DNA of 64,000 nucleotides from Cognatishimia sp. MH4019 (GTDB lineage Bacteria; Pseudomonadota; Alphaproteobacteria; Rhodobacterales; Rhodobacteraceae), in assembly GCF_020177595.1 (NCBI RefSeq), contig NZ_JAHTBL010000004.1, forward strand, positions 1-64,000, given 5' to 3'. Every line of letters begins with the position of its first letter. Position 1 is the first letter of the stretch. The notes under the pieces were generated by a model, which did no database searches, was not told the origin of the DNA, and worked only from the letters and a program-made list of their open reading frames with translations. The position numbers and the translations under genes are program-made. Shown here one piece after another: positions 18,151-27,590 of the stretch.

Positions 18151-19668
18151 TTACGCTTGTGGCGCAGGGCCGTCAATCGAAGACCGTTTTCGCGCCATAA
18201 CCAGCGTCAAAGAAACGAAAACGAGCAACAGTAGCAAAGGCCCGTCGCCGGTTCTGGAATAAAATGTGGGCAGAAGTGGGGCAGGAAGTGCGATATCGCG
18301 ATAGCCCGCCTCGCCCAGCGGGAGGCTGTCGAGGATGCGGCCATGCGGGTCAATCATCGCCGAAATGCCTGTATTGGCGACGCGCACCATCGGCAGTCCC
18401 TGCTCGACCGAGCGTAAGCGGGCTTGGGCCAAGTGCTGGTAGGGGCCTGAAAAAGTGCCGAACCACGCATCATTGGTGATCAGCAGCAGCCAGTCTGGCC
18501 GACCTGGCAGCCGCAGATTGCGTGGAAAGACACCTTCATAACAGATCAGCGGAAGCGCTTTGCCCAAAGCGCCTATATCGAGGATCTCAGGGCCAGCGCC
18601 GGGCGTGTAGCCGCCTGTGGTCTGTGCCGCCGCACCCAGAAATCCGATATTCGAGAAGAGATCGGCCAGGGGGATGTATTCGCCAAATGGCACGAGATGA
18701 TGCTTGTCATAGACCGCGCTCAGAGCGCCGGACGGACCCACGACGGCGAGTGAATTGAAATAATCCGGGCCTTCGGAGCGTTGCGCGCCCAGAATGACGC
18801 CTGCCCCATTCGCAGCCTCAGTTATCTGGGCGATGATACCGCCTGCGCGCTCAAGCGCATAAGGAATTGCCGTTTCAGGCCAGACCACCAGATCGACGGC
18901 TGGCGCGGCGCGAGTGAACTCTAGCTGACGATTATAGAAGATCGGGATGAAATCCGGATCCCATTTCTGGTGCTGCGGGGCGTTGGGCTGGATCAAGCGC
19001 ACCATGGGACGATCCGGGCCTACCGCAAGCGGCTCTGGCACAACAAGCAAGGGCAAGCCCAGCAGCCCGACCGCTGGGACCAGCGCCCAGCGCTTGAACC
19101 ACAGCGCTGTTAGCAGGCAGGCCGCCGCAAGCAGCAGCGCGAATGTCAGGCCCAGCGCACCGATGTAGGCAGCCAGATGCACATATGGCGTGTCGATCAG
19201 CACATGGCCCACCAGCGCCCAAGGAAACCCTGTAAACAGCACACCACGCAGAGCCTCGGCCCCGGTCCAGATAACGCAGAGCAGCAAAACCGCTTGCACC
19301 GGCCCCGCACGAAACCTTGCGCTGAGCGCAAAGCCCGCGCCCCAAAGCAGCGCCAATCCGCCCGCCAAGAGCACCAAAGCAAACGGCGCCATCCAGCCAT
19401 GGCGCGCGATATCAACCAAGAAGGGCTCGATAATCCAGTGCAGGCTTGGGGCAAACCAGCCAAAGCCCACGGCCCAACCAATCAGAAAAGCGCGGCGCCA
19501 TGTCGTGGCAGACAGATACAGCGCCATCGCGGCCATGAGACCCAAAAGGCTAAAGATCGGCAAATCGAATGGCGCGTGTCCGAGTGCCGCAACGACACCT
19601 GAAAGAATAGCTATCGCGATGACCCGGCGACGGGTCTGCATCGCGATCCAGCTCTCCCGCAAATCCAT
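18151..19668 (-). CDS. lnt: apolipoprotein N-acyltransferase
   Basis: This 505-residue inner-membrane enzyme adds the third acyl chain to lipoproteins. About six N-terminal transmembrane segments precede a nitrilase-fold domain; the catalytic Glu lies in WPETAIPY, the Lys in YDKHHLVPFGEY, and the Cys in LICYEGVFP. MDLRESW at 19668, just after the corC stop, is chosen over an upstream start that would overlap corC. It follows corC directly in the usual envelope-maintenance order. Confidence 0.93.
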   Translation of the reverse strand: MDLRESWIAMQTRRRVIAIAILSGVVAALGHAPFDLPIFSLLGLMAAMALYLSATTWRRAFLIGWAVGFGWFAPSLHWIIEPFLVDIARHGWMAPFALVLLAGGLALLWGAGFALSARFRAGPVQAVLLLCVIWTGAEALRGVLFTGFPWALVGHVLIDTPYVHLAAYIGALGLTFALLLAAACLLTALWFKRWALVPAVGLLGLPLLVVPEPLAVGPDRPMVRLIQPNAPQHQKWDPDFIPIFYNRQLEFTRAAPAVDLVVWPETAIPYALERAGGIIAQITEAANGAGVILGAQRSEGPDYFNSLAVVGPSGALSAVYDKHHLVPFGEYIPLADLFSNIGFLGAAAQTTGGYTPGAGPEILDIGALGKALPLICYEGVFPRNLRLPGRPDWLLLITNDAWFGTFSGPYQHLAQARLRSVEQGLPMVRVANTGISAMIDPHGRILDSLPLGEAGYRDIALPAPLLPTFYSRTGDGPLLLLLVFVSLTLVMARKRSSIDGPAPQA

Positions 19669-19669
19669 A

Positions 19670-20524
19670 CTAGCCCAAGCGCACGCGGAGCCGTTTGATC
19701 CGGCGCGGATCGGCATCTACTACCTCGAATTCGGCACCCGCGGGGTGTGGCACAACCTCGCCGCGCGCAGGCACCCGACCTGTCAGCACAAATACCAGAC
19801 CACCCAAAGTGTCGATCTCGTCATCGTCCAGATCTTCAGTCAGCGATGCGCCCACTGCCTCTTCGAAATCGTCAAGCGGGGTCGTGGCAAGCGCCAGATA
19901 GGTGCCGGGCTTTTCCTCGGTCCATTGCTGCTCGTCGTCGATATCGTGTTCGTCCTCGATCTCGCCGATGACCTGTTCAATCAGGTCCTCGATGGTCAAC
20001 AAGCCGTCCACGCCGCCATATTCGTCGATCACCAATGCCATATGCGTTCGGTCGCTTTGCATCTTTTGCAGCAGCACACCGATAGGCATAGACGGCGGCA
20101 CATACAGCACCTCGCGCATCGCATCGCTTAACTTGAAGCTCTTGTTGCCGTTAAATCCAAACTTGAGCGCGAAATCCTTGAGGTGGACCATCCCCATCGG
20201 GCTATCCAGCGTGCCTTCGTAGACGGGCAGACGCGTCAGGCCACTATCGCGGAACACCTGCACCAGATTGGCCTTGGTAATATCATTGGGGACGGCCGTA
20301 ATCTCGACCTTGGGGATCATCACATCCTCGACCTGCAGCTTGCGCAGGTTTCCCATGCCGTGGCCGGTCGGCACATGGCGCGCGGGGGCTTCGATGACAG
20401 GAGGCTCGTCTTCGCCGGGGCTGAGAGAGGAAATGATGCGCCCAAAAAAGCCGGGCGTTTTATCGGTATCGGGGTCTTGCGCGCTTTGCGCTGCGCTAGA
20501 GCTTCCCTCGGACGTGTCGGCCAT
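19670..20524 (-). CDS. corC: CorC/HlyC-family CBS-domain protein
   Basis: This 284-residue soluble protein has two CBS domains (VEDVMIPKVEI to about residue 190, with ALVIDEYGGVDGLLTIEDL) and a C-terminal CorC_HlyC transporter-associated domain. It is linked to magnesium/cobalt efflux, and is a stable neighbour of ybeY and lnt in proteobacteria. The function in this organism is not defined by the sequence. It starts 42 bases after ybeY. Confidence 0.88.
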   Translation of the reverse strand: MADTSEGSSSAAQSAQDPDTDKTPGFFGRIISSLSPGEDEPPVIEAPARHVPTGHGMGNLRKLQVEDVMIPKVEITAVPNDITKANLVQVFRDSGLTRLPVYEGTLDSPMGMVHLKDFALKFGFNGNKSFKLSDAMREVLYVPPSMPIGVLLQKMQSDRTHMALVIDEYGGVDGLLTIEDLIEQVIGEIEDEHDIDDEQQWTEEKPGTYLALATTPLDDFEEAVGASLTEDLDDDEIDTLGGLVFVLTGRVPARGEVVPHPAGAEFEVVDADPRRIKRLRVRLG

Positions 20525-20566
20525 TGTTCCTTTTCCAAAATACGCGGGGGCTCAAACGCCCGCCTT

Positions 20567-21070
20567 CTAACTATATGGGTCCGGTTGGCCCATGGACGCA
20601 AGGATTTCCACCTCCAGACCCTCCATAAGGGCCGCATCAGCGTCGGATATGTGATCGTAACCCAACAAATGCAACGTCGCGTGCACGATCAGATGCGTTA
20701 CATGCGCCGATATCTGCTTAGAGGCTGCTTCAGCCTCGGCCAGACATGTTTCGTAGGCGATCGCGATATCACCCAGTTCCTCCGGCGGCATCGGGCCGAT
20801 ATGCGGAGGATTGGGATGCGTGCCGGGGGTCGCGGCCGCACGATCCTCGGAAGGCCAGCTGAGCACATTCGTGGGCTTCGGTTTCTCGCGGAAATCGTTG
20901 TTCAGCGTCATGATCCGCGCGTCATCGCAACCCATCAAACTGATCGCGAAGTGGTCGGGATTGAGGGAGCGGTGCACCAGCGTGTTGCGCGCTGCGACCT
21001 CGGCCAGCGCGGCAAGACCCACATCCTTCCAGCGCGCATCCTCGATGAGCGTTTCCACAAGCTCTGACAC
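20567..21070 (-). CDS. ybeY: endoribonuclease YbeY (16S rRNA maturation)
   Basis: This 167-residue metalloprotein has the UPF0054 zinc motif HATLHLLGYDH near residues 123-133. It takes part in 16S rRNA 3'-end processing and ribosome quality control. The stop-start gap to phoH is only six bases, so the two are one operon. Confidence 0.93.
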   Translation of the reverse strand: MSELVETLIEDARWKDVGLAALAEVAARNTLVHRSLNPDHFAISLMGCDDARIMTLNNDFREKPKPTNVLSWPSEDRAAATPGTHPNPPHIGPMPPEELGDIAIAYETCLAEAEAASKQISAHVTHLIVHATLHLLGYDHISDADAALMEGLEVEILASMGQPDPYS

Positions 21071-21076
21071 GGGCGC

Positions 21077-22090
21077 TTAGCCTTCAGCTTTCTCGTAAGC
21101 GTCAATGATCGCTGCCACCAGCGGGTGCCGCACGACATCCTTGGAGGTAAAATAGTTAAAGGAAATCTTGGGGATATGCTTGAGCAGGTTCTCGGCATCC
21201 TTAAGACCCGATTGCACGCCTCGCGGCAGGTCGATCTGAGAGCGGTCCCCGGTGATAACCATGCGTGAACCTTCGCCAAGACGGGTCAGGAACATCTTCA
21301 TCTGCATCGACGTGGCGTTCTGAGCTTCGTCCAGAACGACGAATGCGTTGGCCAAAGTGCGGCCGCGCATGAACGCTAAGGGAGCAATCTCGATGCGCTT
21401 TTCCTCGATCAGCTTGGCGGTTTGCTTGCCCGGCAAAAAGTCATTCAGCGCGTCATAAAGCGGCTGCATGTAGGGATCGACCTTGTCTTTCATGTCACCG
21501 GGCAAAAAGCCCAAACGCTCGCCCGCCTCAACAGCTGGCCGCGACAGAATGATCCGGTCCACATGGCCACCGATAAACATCGACACACCAACAGCGACGG
21601 CCAGATAAGTCTTGCCGGTCCCTGCCGGACCAATGCCAAAGGCCAGCTCATTCTCGAAAAGCGCCTGAACATAGGCTTTCTGGGCATCCGTCCGCGGCTC
21701 TACCGTTTTCTTACGCGTCTTGATCTCGACCTTGCCGCCCTGGAACAGCTCCATCTGGTCGCCGCCGCGCGTGCCGGTGCCGGCTTCTGATCCGCTCATT
21801 CGGATAGCTGCATCAATATCGCCGGTTTCCAGCGTTTTGCCGGTCTCCAGGCGTTGATACATCTCTTGCAACAACTGATGCGCCTCTAGACGGTCCCCGG
21901 TCTCACCACCCATGACGACAAGCTGATTGCCGCGGCGGATGATCTGCACCGATAGCGCATTTTCGATATGAGCGAGGTTCTTGTCATACTCCCCGCACAG
22001 ATCAATCAGAAGTCTGTTGTCAGGGAATTCCAGCAGCAGTTCCTGAACGTCTGCTTGGTTGGGCGGTGGGGTCAGCGCGCTAAGGGCCAA
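21077..22090 (-). CDS. phoH: PhoH-family ATPase
   Basis: This 337-residue protein has the PhoH P-loop GIGPAGTGKTYLA and Walker B VVLDEAQNA, a likely RNA-associated ATPase that works with YbeY. The start is a TTG (22088-22090) with GGAG 6 bases upstream; a nearby ATG is out of frame. In related genomes miaB lies directly upstream; here three extra genes intervene. Confidence 0.93.
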   Translation of the reverse strand: MALSALTPPPNQADVQELLLEFPDNRLLIDLCGEYDKNLAHIENALSVQIIRRGNQLVVMGGETGDRLEAHQLLQEMYQRLETGKTLETGDIDAAIRMSGSEAGTGTRGGDQMELFQGGKVEIKTRKKTVEPRTDAQKAYVQALFENELAFGIGPAGTGKTYLAVAVGVSMFIGGHVDRIILSRPAVEAGERLGFLPGDMKDKVDPYMQPLYDALNDFLPGKQTAKLIEEKRIEIAPLAFMRGRTLANAFVVLDEAQNATSMQMKMFLTRLGEGSRMVITGDRSQIDLPRGVQSGLKDAENLLKHIPKISFNYFTSKDVVRHPLVAAIIDAYEKAEG

Positions 22091-22186
22091 TCATATCTCC
22101 GGTTTGAGGGGTGCCTGTTCAGCAACCGTGCCAAGGGCGGGCGTCACACGCAAGGTCTGAGCACCCATTGTCACGTAAATATAACG

Positions 22187-22216
22187 AAAAAGGCCGCGGG
22201 CGAGGTGCCCACGGCC
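22187..22216 (-). terminator. terminator of the OmpA/lipoprotein pair
   Basis: GGCCG-C-GGGC / GCCC-A-CGGCC hairpin with a 5-base loop and one mismatch, followed on the minus strand by TTTTT. The plus strand has TTTGTTTT on the other side, so it can act both ways. Confidence 0.7.
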
Positions 22217-22241
22217 TTTGTTTTGATCGCTCGGTGACACG

Positions 22242-22568
22242 TTAGATCGTGTCGGGGAAGCTGGAACCCGATTTGAACGGCCCGGTTGCCACGCCCGGAG
22301 GGGCTGCACCAGAGCAGACAGGCTTGCCGTATTTGTCCAGACGCGCCGACAGATATCCCTCGACACCGTCGTCGATAATCCAGTGGTCACAGCCATTCGG
22401 ATCAATCCAGACACCGGCCTTGAGTTGGCTCAGATCCTTGGTGTCGCGGCCTGCATCAACCGTTTTGTCGATGGTGTTGCGCGGCCCCTCGCGGAGCAAA
22501 CGCTCGTTTGCACAGCCAGACACAGCGACGCCGAGAGCCAGGACCAATGTTGCTTTGAGAAGTTTCAT
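22242..22568 (-). CDS. small lipoprotein with a W-DP-GC-HW motif
   Basis: A 108-residue precursor with a lipoprotein signal peptide (MKLLKATLVLALGVAVSGC, lipobox Cys at 19). The mature part has WIDPNGCDHWIIDDGVEGY, a motif repeated almost exactly in the OmpA-family protein upstream (WVDPDGCEHWVMDDGAEGY). It sits 12 bases after that gene, so both are probably co-expressed and act at the outer membrane or peptidoglycan. Function unknown. Confidence 0.8.
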   Translation of the reverse strand: MKLLKATLVLALGVAVSGCANERLLREGPRNTIDKTVDAGRDTKDLSQLKAGVWIDPNGCDHWIIDDGVEGYLSARLDKYGKPVCSGAAPPGVATGPFKSGSSFPDTI

Positions 22569-22580
22569 GTTCCTGATCCC

Positions 22581-23228
22581 TTAGCGAATGCAGATGATTT
22601 CGACGCGGCGGTTCTTGGCCATGCCGCCAGCCGAACGATTGGAAGCACGCGGCATCCGCTCTCCGTAGCCCCGCACATCAACGATGCGGGCACCAACGCT
22701 TTGACCTACGCGGGCCACGCTGTTGGCGCGATTCAGCGACAGGCGCATGTTGTAAGCATCAGAGGCACGGCTGTCGGTGTGACCCGAGATTACAAACGCG
22801 CTGGCGCTGGAGGACTGGAAGAACTCCTGCAAACGCTGCTTGCCGTTACGCGTGATGTGGTGGCTGTCAGTGGCGAAGAACTGGTCCGAATTCATCACAC
22901 CACAGACATTGCCACGGCGGCAGACCGGGATACCCTGACGGGTGACATGCGGGGTCATGTAACCCTCGGCACCGTCATCCATCACCCAATGCTCGCATCC
23001 ATCGGGATCAACCCAGATCGTCGGCACATAGCGCTCACCAATCACGGTGCGGGTCCGGGTGCCAGTCGTTGCGTTTCCGACGCGCGGCGTGTTGCTGACA
23101 TAGCCACTATAGCCGTGCCCATCTGCGGCAACCGGCGCGGGTGTCGCCACCAGCCCTACAATCGACAAGGCAATTGCGCTGAGTGCCCCTGCTGCTGCTT
23201 TCGCGATTTGTTTTCTCACAGCCCTCAT
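22581..23228 (-). CDS. OmpA-family peptidoglycan-binding protein
   Basis: A signal peptide (MRAVRKQIAKAAAG...VAADG) is followed by a unique region with WVDPDGCEHWVMDDG and a C-terminal OmpA domain (SASAFVISGHTDSRASDAYN, then LSLNRANSVARV, and the final NRRVEIIC). That domain binds diaminopimelate in peptidoglycan. The start at 23228 gives a standard signal peptide; a GTG 16 codons upstream is possible. An AT-rich non-coding stretch of about 320 bases (23229-23552) lies behind it, with a GCATT-TTTT-AATGC repeat at 23375-23388. Confidence 0.82.
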   Translation of the reverse strand: MRAVRKQIAKAAAGALSAIALSIVGLVATPAPVAADGHGYSGYVSNTPRVGNATTGTRTRTVIGERYVPTIWVDPDGCEHWVMDDGAEGYMTPHVTRQGIPVCRRGNVCGVMNSDQFFATDSHHITRNGKQRLQEFFQSSSASAFVISGHTDSRASDAYNMRLSLNRANSVARVGQSVGARIVDVRGYGERMPRASNRSAGGMAKNRRVEIICIR

Positions 23229-23552
23229 CCTCTGCTGTTGTCCCAAACGTGCGAGGATATCTGCAATACCGAACACTCACACCATTTCGGTGACCCTAGC
23301 AAATTTAGCGTAATTGTGAAGATTTATTTACCAGATATTGTGTCCGAAATCGAAACAAAGACGAGTTTAACGGCGCATTTTTTAATGCACCCTGCCGTAA
23401 CGGCAAGAATTGCCACTTGATTAGGTCAAAAGGGCTTCCGTTAATGTCTGTCAGAATGCTCTTCAGAACAGGCCGTTCACCCTATCTCACTAAGCGTCCC
23501 CTTCGGCTTTCTGCAGCTAGAGCAGCAGTTCTCATTACCTCTATCGAAAACC

Positions 23553-23969
23553 CTATCCGTCTCGCCCCGGCTCGTTCGGGTTACTGGAAAACAGGGCGAT
23601 CTTATTGCCCTGAGGATCACGAAGATAGCAAACGTAGAATTGCGGTCCGTAGGACGCGCGAAACCCCGGCTGGCCCTCGTCCGACCCACCTGCATCGAGA
23701 GCCGCGGCGTGAAGCGCACGCACTTGGTCTTGACTGCGCGCCTCGAACGCGACCATTGCGCCATTGCCAGCCGAGGCAGGCCGCCCATCAAAGGTTGGTT
23801 TGACGTAGAAATCCGGTTGGACCACAGACTGCCCCGCCGCAACGGGCAACACATAGCTTAGCCCCTCTGGACCTTCTTCCAGCCCATAACCGAGGGCCGG
23901 TAGAAACGCTCCATAGAACCGCTTCGCGCGGGCAATGTCGTCAGCACCGACGGTGACATATGCTATCAT
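23553..23969 (-). CDS. VOC-family (glyoxalase-like) protein
   Basis: A 138-residue single-domain vicinal-oxygen-chelate protein, with the N-terminal beta-strand pattern (ADDIARAKRFYGAFLPALGY) and the C-terminal DPQGNKIALFSSNP typical of the family. Substrate not predictable. It is monocistronic between miaB and the OmpA gene. Confidence 0.82.
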   Translation of the reverse strand: MIAYVTVGADDIARAKRFYGAFLPALGYGLEEGPEGLSYVLPVAAGQSVVQPDFYVKPTFDGRPASAGNGAMVAFEARSQDQVRALHAAALDAGGSDEGQPGFRASYGPQFYVCYLRDPQGNKIALFSSNPNEPGRDG

Positions 23970-24059
23970 GCTGTATTTGCCTTTTTGCTAGGTCGTCGAG
24001 CGCATCAAAAGCGCATGTCGCACGCGACGACATTTGACGGCGGCTCTACAGACAACCCC

Positions 24060-25379
24060 TCAGATCATTGCCCCGCGCAGCGAGTTCTTTTCGCTGCCCA
24101 CGATCTTCACCTTGCGGATGTCACCACGTTCAACAGGCGCATCGTCGACATGCACCGCGTGGAGGTATTCTGATTTGCCGCCCATCTGACCCGCCAAACG
24201 GCCCGGCTTTTCAAAAAGCACACTGACTTCACGGCCTACCATGTTGTCCTGAATGCAGCGCTGTTGGGTCCAGAGCAGCTCTTGCAGGCGGTGCAGACGC
24301 TCTGTCGCCAACCCGTCGTCAATCTGCGGCTTTTCGGCGGCAGGCGTGCCGGGGCGAGTGGAGTATTTGAACGAATAGGCCTGCCCGTATTCGACAGCCT
24401 CAACCAGCGCCATCGTATCCTCGAAATCCTGATCCGTCTCGCAGGGGAAGCCGACGATAAAATCGCCTGACAGTAGAATGTCAGGACGCGCGGCACGGAT
24501 GCGTTCGATCACGCGCAGGTAGTCCTGGGCAGTGTGTTTGCGGTTCATCGCTTTGAGGATGCGGTCCGAGCCAGATTGCACGGGCAGATGCAGATAAGGC
24601 ATCAGCTTGGAACAAGAGCCATGGGCTTCGATCAGCGCATCATCCATGTCATTGGGATGGCTGGTCGTGAAACGGATACGCTCCAGCCCATCGATTTCGT
24701 CCAGCGCCCAGATCAGCTGCGCCAGCGTCATGTCCCCGTCCGGACCTGCCCCATGATACGCGTTTACGTTCTGGCCCAGCAGGGTGATCTCGCGCACGCC
24801 GCGCTCCACCAGATCGCGCGCCTCGGTCAGGATCCGCTCCACCGGGCGGGAGACCTCGGCCCCACGGGTGTAGGGGACAACGCAAAACGCGCAAAACTTA
24901 TCGCAGCCTTCCTGCACGGTCAGAAACGCGGTTGGCCCGCGCTTGGCTTTGGGGCGCGATTTGAGATGCTCGAACTTGTCTTCTTCGGGAAAATCGGTGT
25001 CGAGCGCTTTACCGCCCTTGGCGACAGCCTCTTCCATGGCGGGCAGGCGGTGATAGCTTTGCGGGCCGACGACCAGATCGACCATCGGCTGACGGCGCAT
25101 GATCTCTTCGCCCTCAGCCTGGGCCACGCAACCGGCCACGCCGATCTTCAGATCAGGCTTATCGGCCTTGAGACCTTTATAGCGACCCAGCTCGGAATAA
25201 ATCTTCTCGGCCGCCTTCTCGCGGATATGGCAGGTGTTGAGCAGGATCATATCCGCATCATCGGGCGTTTTCGTCTCGACATAACCCTGCCCACCCAGCG
25301 TTTCCGCCATGCGTTCACTGTCATAGACATTCATCTGACAGCCATAGGTCTTGATATAGAGCTTCTTTGCGTCGGCCAT
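24060..25379 (-). CDS. miaB: tRNA-2-methylthio-N6-dimethylallyladenosine synthase
   Basis: A 439-residue radical-SAM methylthiotransferase that modifies A37 in tRNAs reading UNN codons. It has the N-terminal UPF0004 domain ([15 protein letters not shown]), three auxiliary-cluster Cys, the radical-SAM CxxxCxxC in [16 protein letters not shown], and a C-terminal TRAM domain. Full length and intact. Confidence 0.96.
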   Translation of the reverse strand: MADAKKLYIKTYGCQMNVYDSERMAETLGGQGYVETKTPDDADMILLNTCHIREKAAEKIYSELGRYKGLKADKPDLKIGVAGCVAQAEGEEIMRRQPMVDLVVGPQSYHRLPAMEEAVAKGGKALDTDFPEEDKFEHLKSRPKAKRGPTAFLTVQEGCDKFCAFCVVPYTRGAEVSRPVERILTEARDLVERGVREITLLGQNVNAYHGAGPDGDMTLAQLIWALDEIDGLERIRFTTSHPNDMDDALIEAHGSCSKLMPYLHLPVQSGSDRILKAMNRKHTAQDYLRVIERIRAARPDILLSGDFIVGFPCETDQDFEDTMALVEAVEYGQAYSFKYSTRPGTPAAEKPQIDDGLATERLHRLQELLWTQQRCIQDNMVGREVSVLFEKPGRLAGQMGGKSEYLHAVHVDDAPVERGDIRKVKIVGSEKNSLRGAMI

Positions 25380-25451
25380 GATCGCACCCTTTGTTTCGCG
25401 CTCGTGTCTATCTCAGGGCAGCGCCCACTTGCAATGCGATGCGGCATGGCC

Positions 25452-25470
25452 GATTTTGGGCAAAAGAAGG
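25452..25470 (+). repeat. half copy of the dispersed CAAAAGAAG motif
   Basis: GATTTTGGGCAAAAGAAGG in the miaB/25481 intergenic region matches the arm at 16814-16834 in its 3' part. Confidence 0.4.
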
Positions 25471-25480
25471 CAGGCCGTGT

Positions 25481-26344
25481 ATGCAGTATTCCGATTTGAA
25501 ATCCTTTCTGGCCGAGGCCAAGACCGTGCTGGCCAAGGGACCCGTCGCGTTGATCCTGGCCGAGGATTCCGCTGAATTGGACAGCACAATCCGCCATCAC
25601 GGCGATTGCGGCTTTAAACAGGTCTGCGTTTTTGCGCAGCCTGAAGTTGAGGTGCCGGAAGATCTGATCGAGAACCTGCATGTCATCCCCTATAACCACA
25701 CTATCGAACGCTCGATGGAGACGCTGATCAATCAGGTGATCGCGGCGGCAGGGGATATCTGGCTCTATTACTGTTTTAACGCGGAGTACCTGTTTCATCC
25801 CTTTAGCGAGAGCCGCACGGTATCGGAAATGATTGCCTTCGTCACAGAAGAGCGGCGCGATACGGTGCTGACCTATGTCGTTGATCTTTATGCCGGCGAT
25901 CTGGGGCGGCACCCCAATGCCGTCAGTATCGAAGACGCCCATATGGACCGGTCGGGTTATTACGCGCTGAACCGCAAGGACAAGTGGAACAACGACAAAG
26001 ACCGTCAGATGGATTTCTTCGGTGGGCTGCGCTGGCGGTTCGAAGAACATATCCCGGCGCCGCGACGCCGGATCGACCGTGTGGCGCTTTTTCGCGCCAA
26101 ACCGGGACTGAAGATCTTTTCAGATCACACGTTCAATGACGAGGAATACAATACCTATGCCTGCCCATGGCATCACAGCCCGACCGCAGCACTGGCGTCA
26201 TTTCGCACCGCAAAGGCGCTAAAGCTGAACCCCGGCAGCACCTTTGATATTGAGACCTTCCGCTGGCACAACTCCACGCCGTTCGAATGGCACTCGCAGC
26301 AATTGCTGGATTTGGGGCTGATGGAACCCGGCCAATGGTTCTAG
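25481..26344 (+). CDS. conserved protein, possibly glycosyltransferase family 2-like
   Basis: A 287-residue cytosolic protein with no signal peptide or membrane segment. It starts MQYSDLKSFLAEAKTVLAK and ends in a distinctive HHSPTAALASFRTAKALKL / FDIETFRWHNSTPFEWHSQ region. It looks like a conserved Rhodobacterales protein that I recall being labelled glycosyltransferase family 2, but no clear DxD donor motif is evident to me. ATG 25481 is preferred over an upstream start lying within the dispersed motif. Divergent from miaB. Confidence 0.6.
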   Translation: MQYSDLKSFLAEAKTVLAKGPVALILAEDSAELDSTIRHHGDCGFKQVCVFAQPEVEVPEDLIENLHVIPYNHTIERSMETLINQVIAAAGDIWLYYCFNAEYLFHPFSESRTVSEMIAFVTEERRDTVLTYVVDLYAGDLGRHPNAVSIEDAHMDRSGYYALNRKDKWNNDKDRQMDFFGGLRWRFEEHIPAPRRRIDRVALFRAKPGLKIFSDHTFNDEEYNTYACPWHHSPTAALASFRTAKALKLNPGSTFDIETFRWHNSTPFEWHSQQLLDLGLMEPGQWF

Positions 26345-26442
26345 GCGCGCTATCGTCTTCAATTTGCCAGAAAGACCGCCTTCGGCGGACGTGATTGATC
26401 TGTTTCTGCCTTTTCAGACAGAATCAGTTCTGCCTCCGGCGG

Positions 26443-26466
26443 GGATATTTTGAAAAAGCGAAAAGG
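26443..26466 (+). repeat. half copy of the dispersed element at the irr 3' end
   Basis: GGATATTTTGAAAAAGCG followed by AAAAGG matches the right arm (reverse) of the copy beside metK. It ends 9 bases before the irr stop codon. Confidence 0.45.
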
Positions 26467-26474
26467 GCCGCGTG

Positions 26475-26891
26475 TTACTTGCGGCGCAGGCGAATGACCA
26501 CGTCGACCTTCGAAATCTCGGCGCCTTCTGGGGCGTCAGGGAGGGACGCGATCTCAAGCTCGGCGGCAGGGGCGTCACTGAGGGTGTTGTCGTCTTCCCA
26601 ATAGAAATGCGGGTGATCTGACATGTTGGTGTCAAAGTAGCTTTTCGAGCCATCGACCGTTATTTCACGCATTAAACCGGCATCACAAAAGGTGCGCAAC
26701 GTGTTGTACACCGTTGCCAGCGAAACCCGTTCGCCAGCAGAACTGCACGCTTCATAGAGGCTTTCGGCAGTGACATGGCGGTTTTTGCCATCGCCCACCA
26801 GAAGGGTCGCCAATGACACGCGCTGTCGCGTTGGGCGCACATTGGCGGTGGTCAGCCAGTCGGTTCCACGAGTTGTTGCGTCCTGGGTCAT
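26475..26891 (-). CDS. irr: Fur-family iron response regulator Irr
   Basis: A 138-residue Fur-fold repressor. VRPTRQRVSLATLLV and HVTAESLYEACSSAGERVSLATVYNTL form the winged helix; DHPHFYWEDD in the dimerisation domain matches Irr rather than Fur. Irr responds to haem status and controls iron and haem genes in alphaproteobacteria. MTQDATTRG at 26891 is preferred to a start 19 codons upstream. It is divergent from fabA, a synteny known in Rhodobacterales. Confidence 0.88.
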   Translation of the reverse strand: MTQDATTRGTDWLTTANVRPTRQRVSLATLLVGDGKNRHVTAESLYEACSSAGERVSLATVYNTLRTFCDAGLMREITVDGSKSYFDTNMSDHPHFYWEDDNTLSDAPAAELEIASLPDAPEGAEISKVDVVIRLRRK

Positions 26892-27062
26892 TGCCTTGGT
26901 CCATTGCCTCACCTGCTTAATATAGGGGGTCCGGGGGCCGGATTTCAAATGATATTCAGTCGCATCTGTATGCGCCTGCCAGATTGCGGCGCACTTGCCA
27001 GTGGTTCACGCGCGATGCTAAGGGGCTGCGGAACGGGAAATGCGACAAAGGGGCGTGGCTGA

Positions 27063-27575
27063 ATGGCCCAATATCCGACGAGTTTCGACAAGGACGATCT
27101 GCTGAAATGCGCACGGGGCGAATTGTTTGGCCCAGGGAATGCGCAATTGCCCGAACCACCCATGCTGATGATGGACCGGATCACCGATGTCTCCGCCGAT
27201 GGTGGCGCGCATGGAAAAGGCCATATCGTTGCCGAGTTTGATATTCATCCTGACCTTTGGTTCTTTTCGTGCCACTTCCCCGGCAACCCGGTAATGCCCG
27301 GCTGTTTGGGCCTGGACGGTTTGTGGCAACTGACCGGTTTCAATCTGGGCTGGCGCGGCTGGCAGGGTCAGGGGTTTGCTCTTGGTGTCGGCGAAGTGAA
27401 GCTGACCGGAATGGTGAAACCGGATCGCAAAATGATTACCTATTATGTCGATTTCACGCGCGTCATTGACCGCCGCTTGAAGATGGGCGTTGCGGATGGA
27501 CGTGTGGAAGCCGATGGTGAGGTGATCTATGCTGTCAAAGACATGAAGGTGGGTCTCGCCACCGCAGAATCCTGA
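27063..27575 (+). CDS. fabA: 3-hydroxydecanoyl-ACP dehydratase/isomerase
   Basis: A 170-residue hot-dog-fold enzyme at the branch point to unsaturated fatty acids. The active-site [16 protein letters not shown] (His and the C-terminal Asp region) is intact. First gene of fabA-fabB-fabI, with fabB 15 bases downstream. Confidence 0.97.
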   Translation: MAQYPTSFDKDDLLKCARGELFGPGNAQLPEPPMLMMDRITDVSADGGAHGKGHIVAEFDIHPDLWFFSCHFPGNPVMPGCLGLDGLWQLTGFNLGWRGWQGQGFALGVGEVKLTGMVKPDRKMITYYVDFTRVIDRRLKMGVADGRVEADGEVIYAVKDMKVGLATAES

Positions 27576-27590
27576 TGTAAGGAGCCGCTT

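Noticed and set aside
24534-25499. Open frame of 321 codons antisense to miaB
   Set aside because: No recognisable motif; explained by high-G+C codon bias of miaB.
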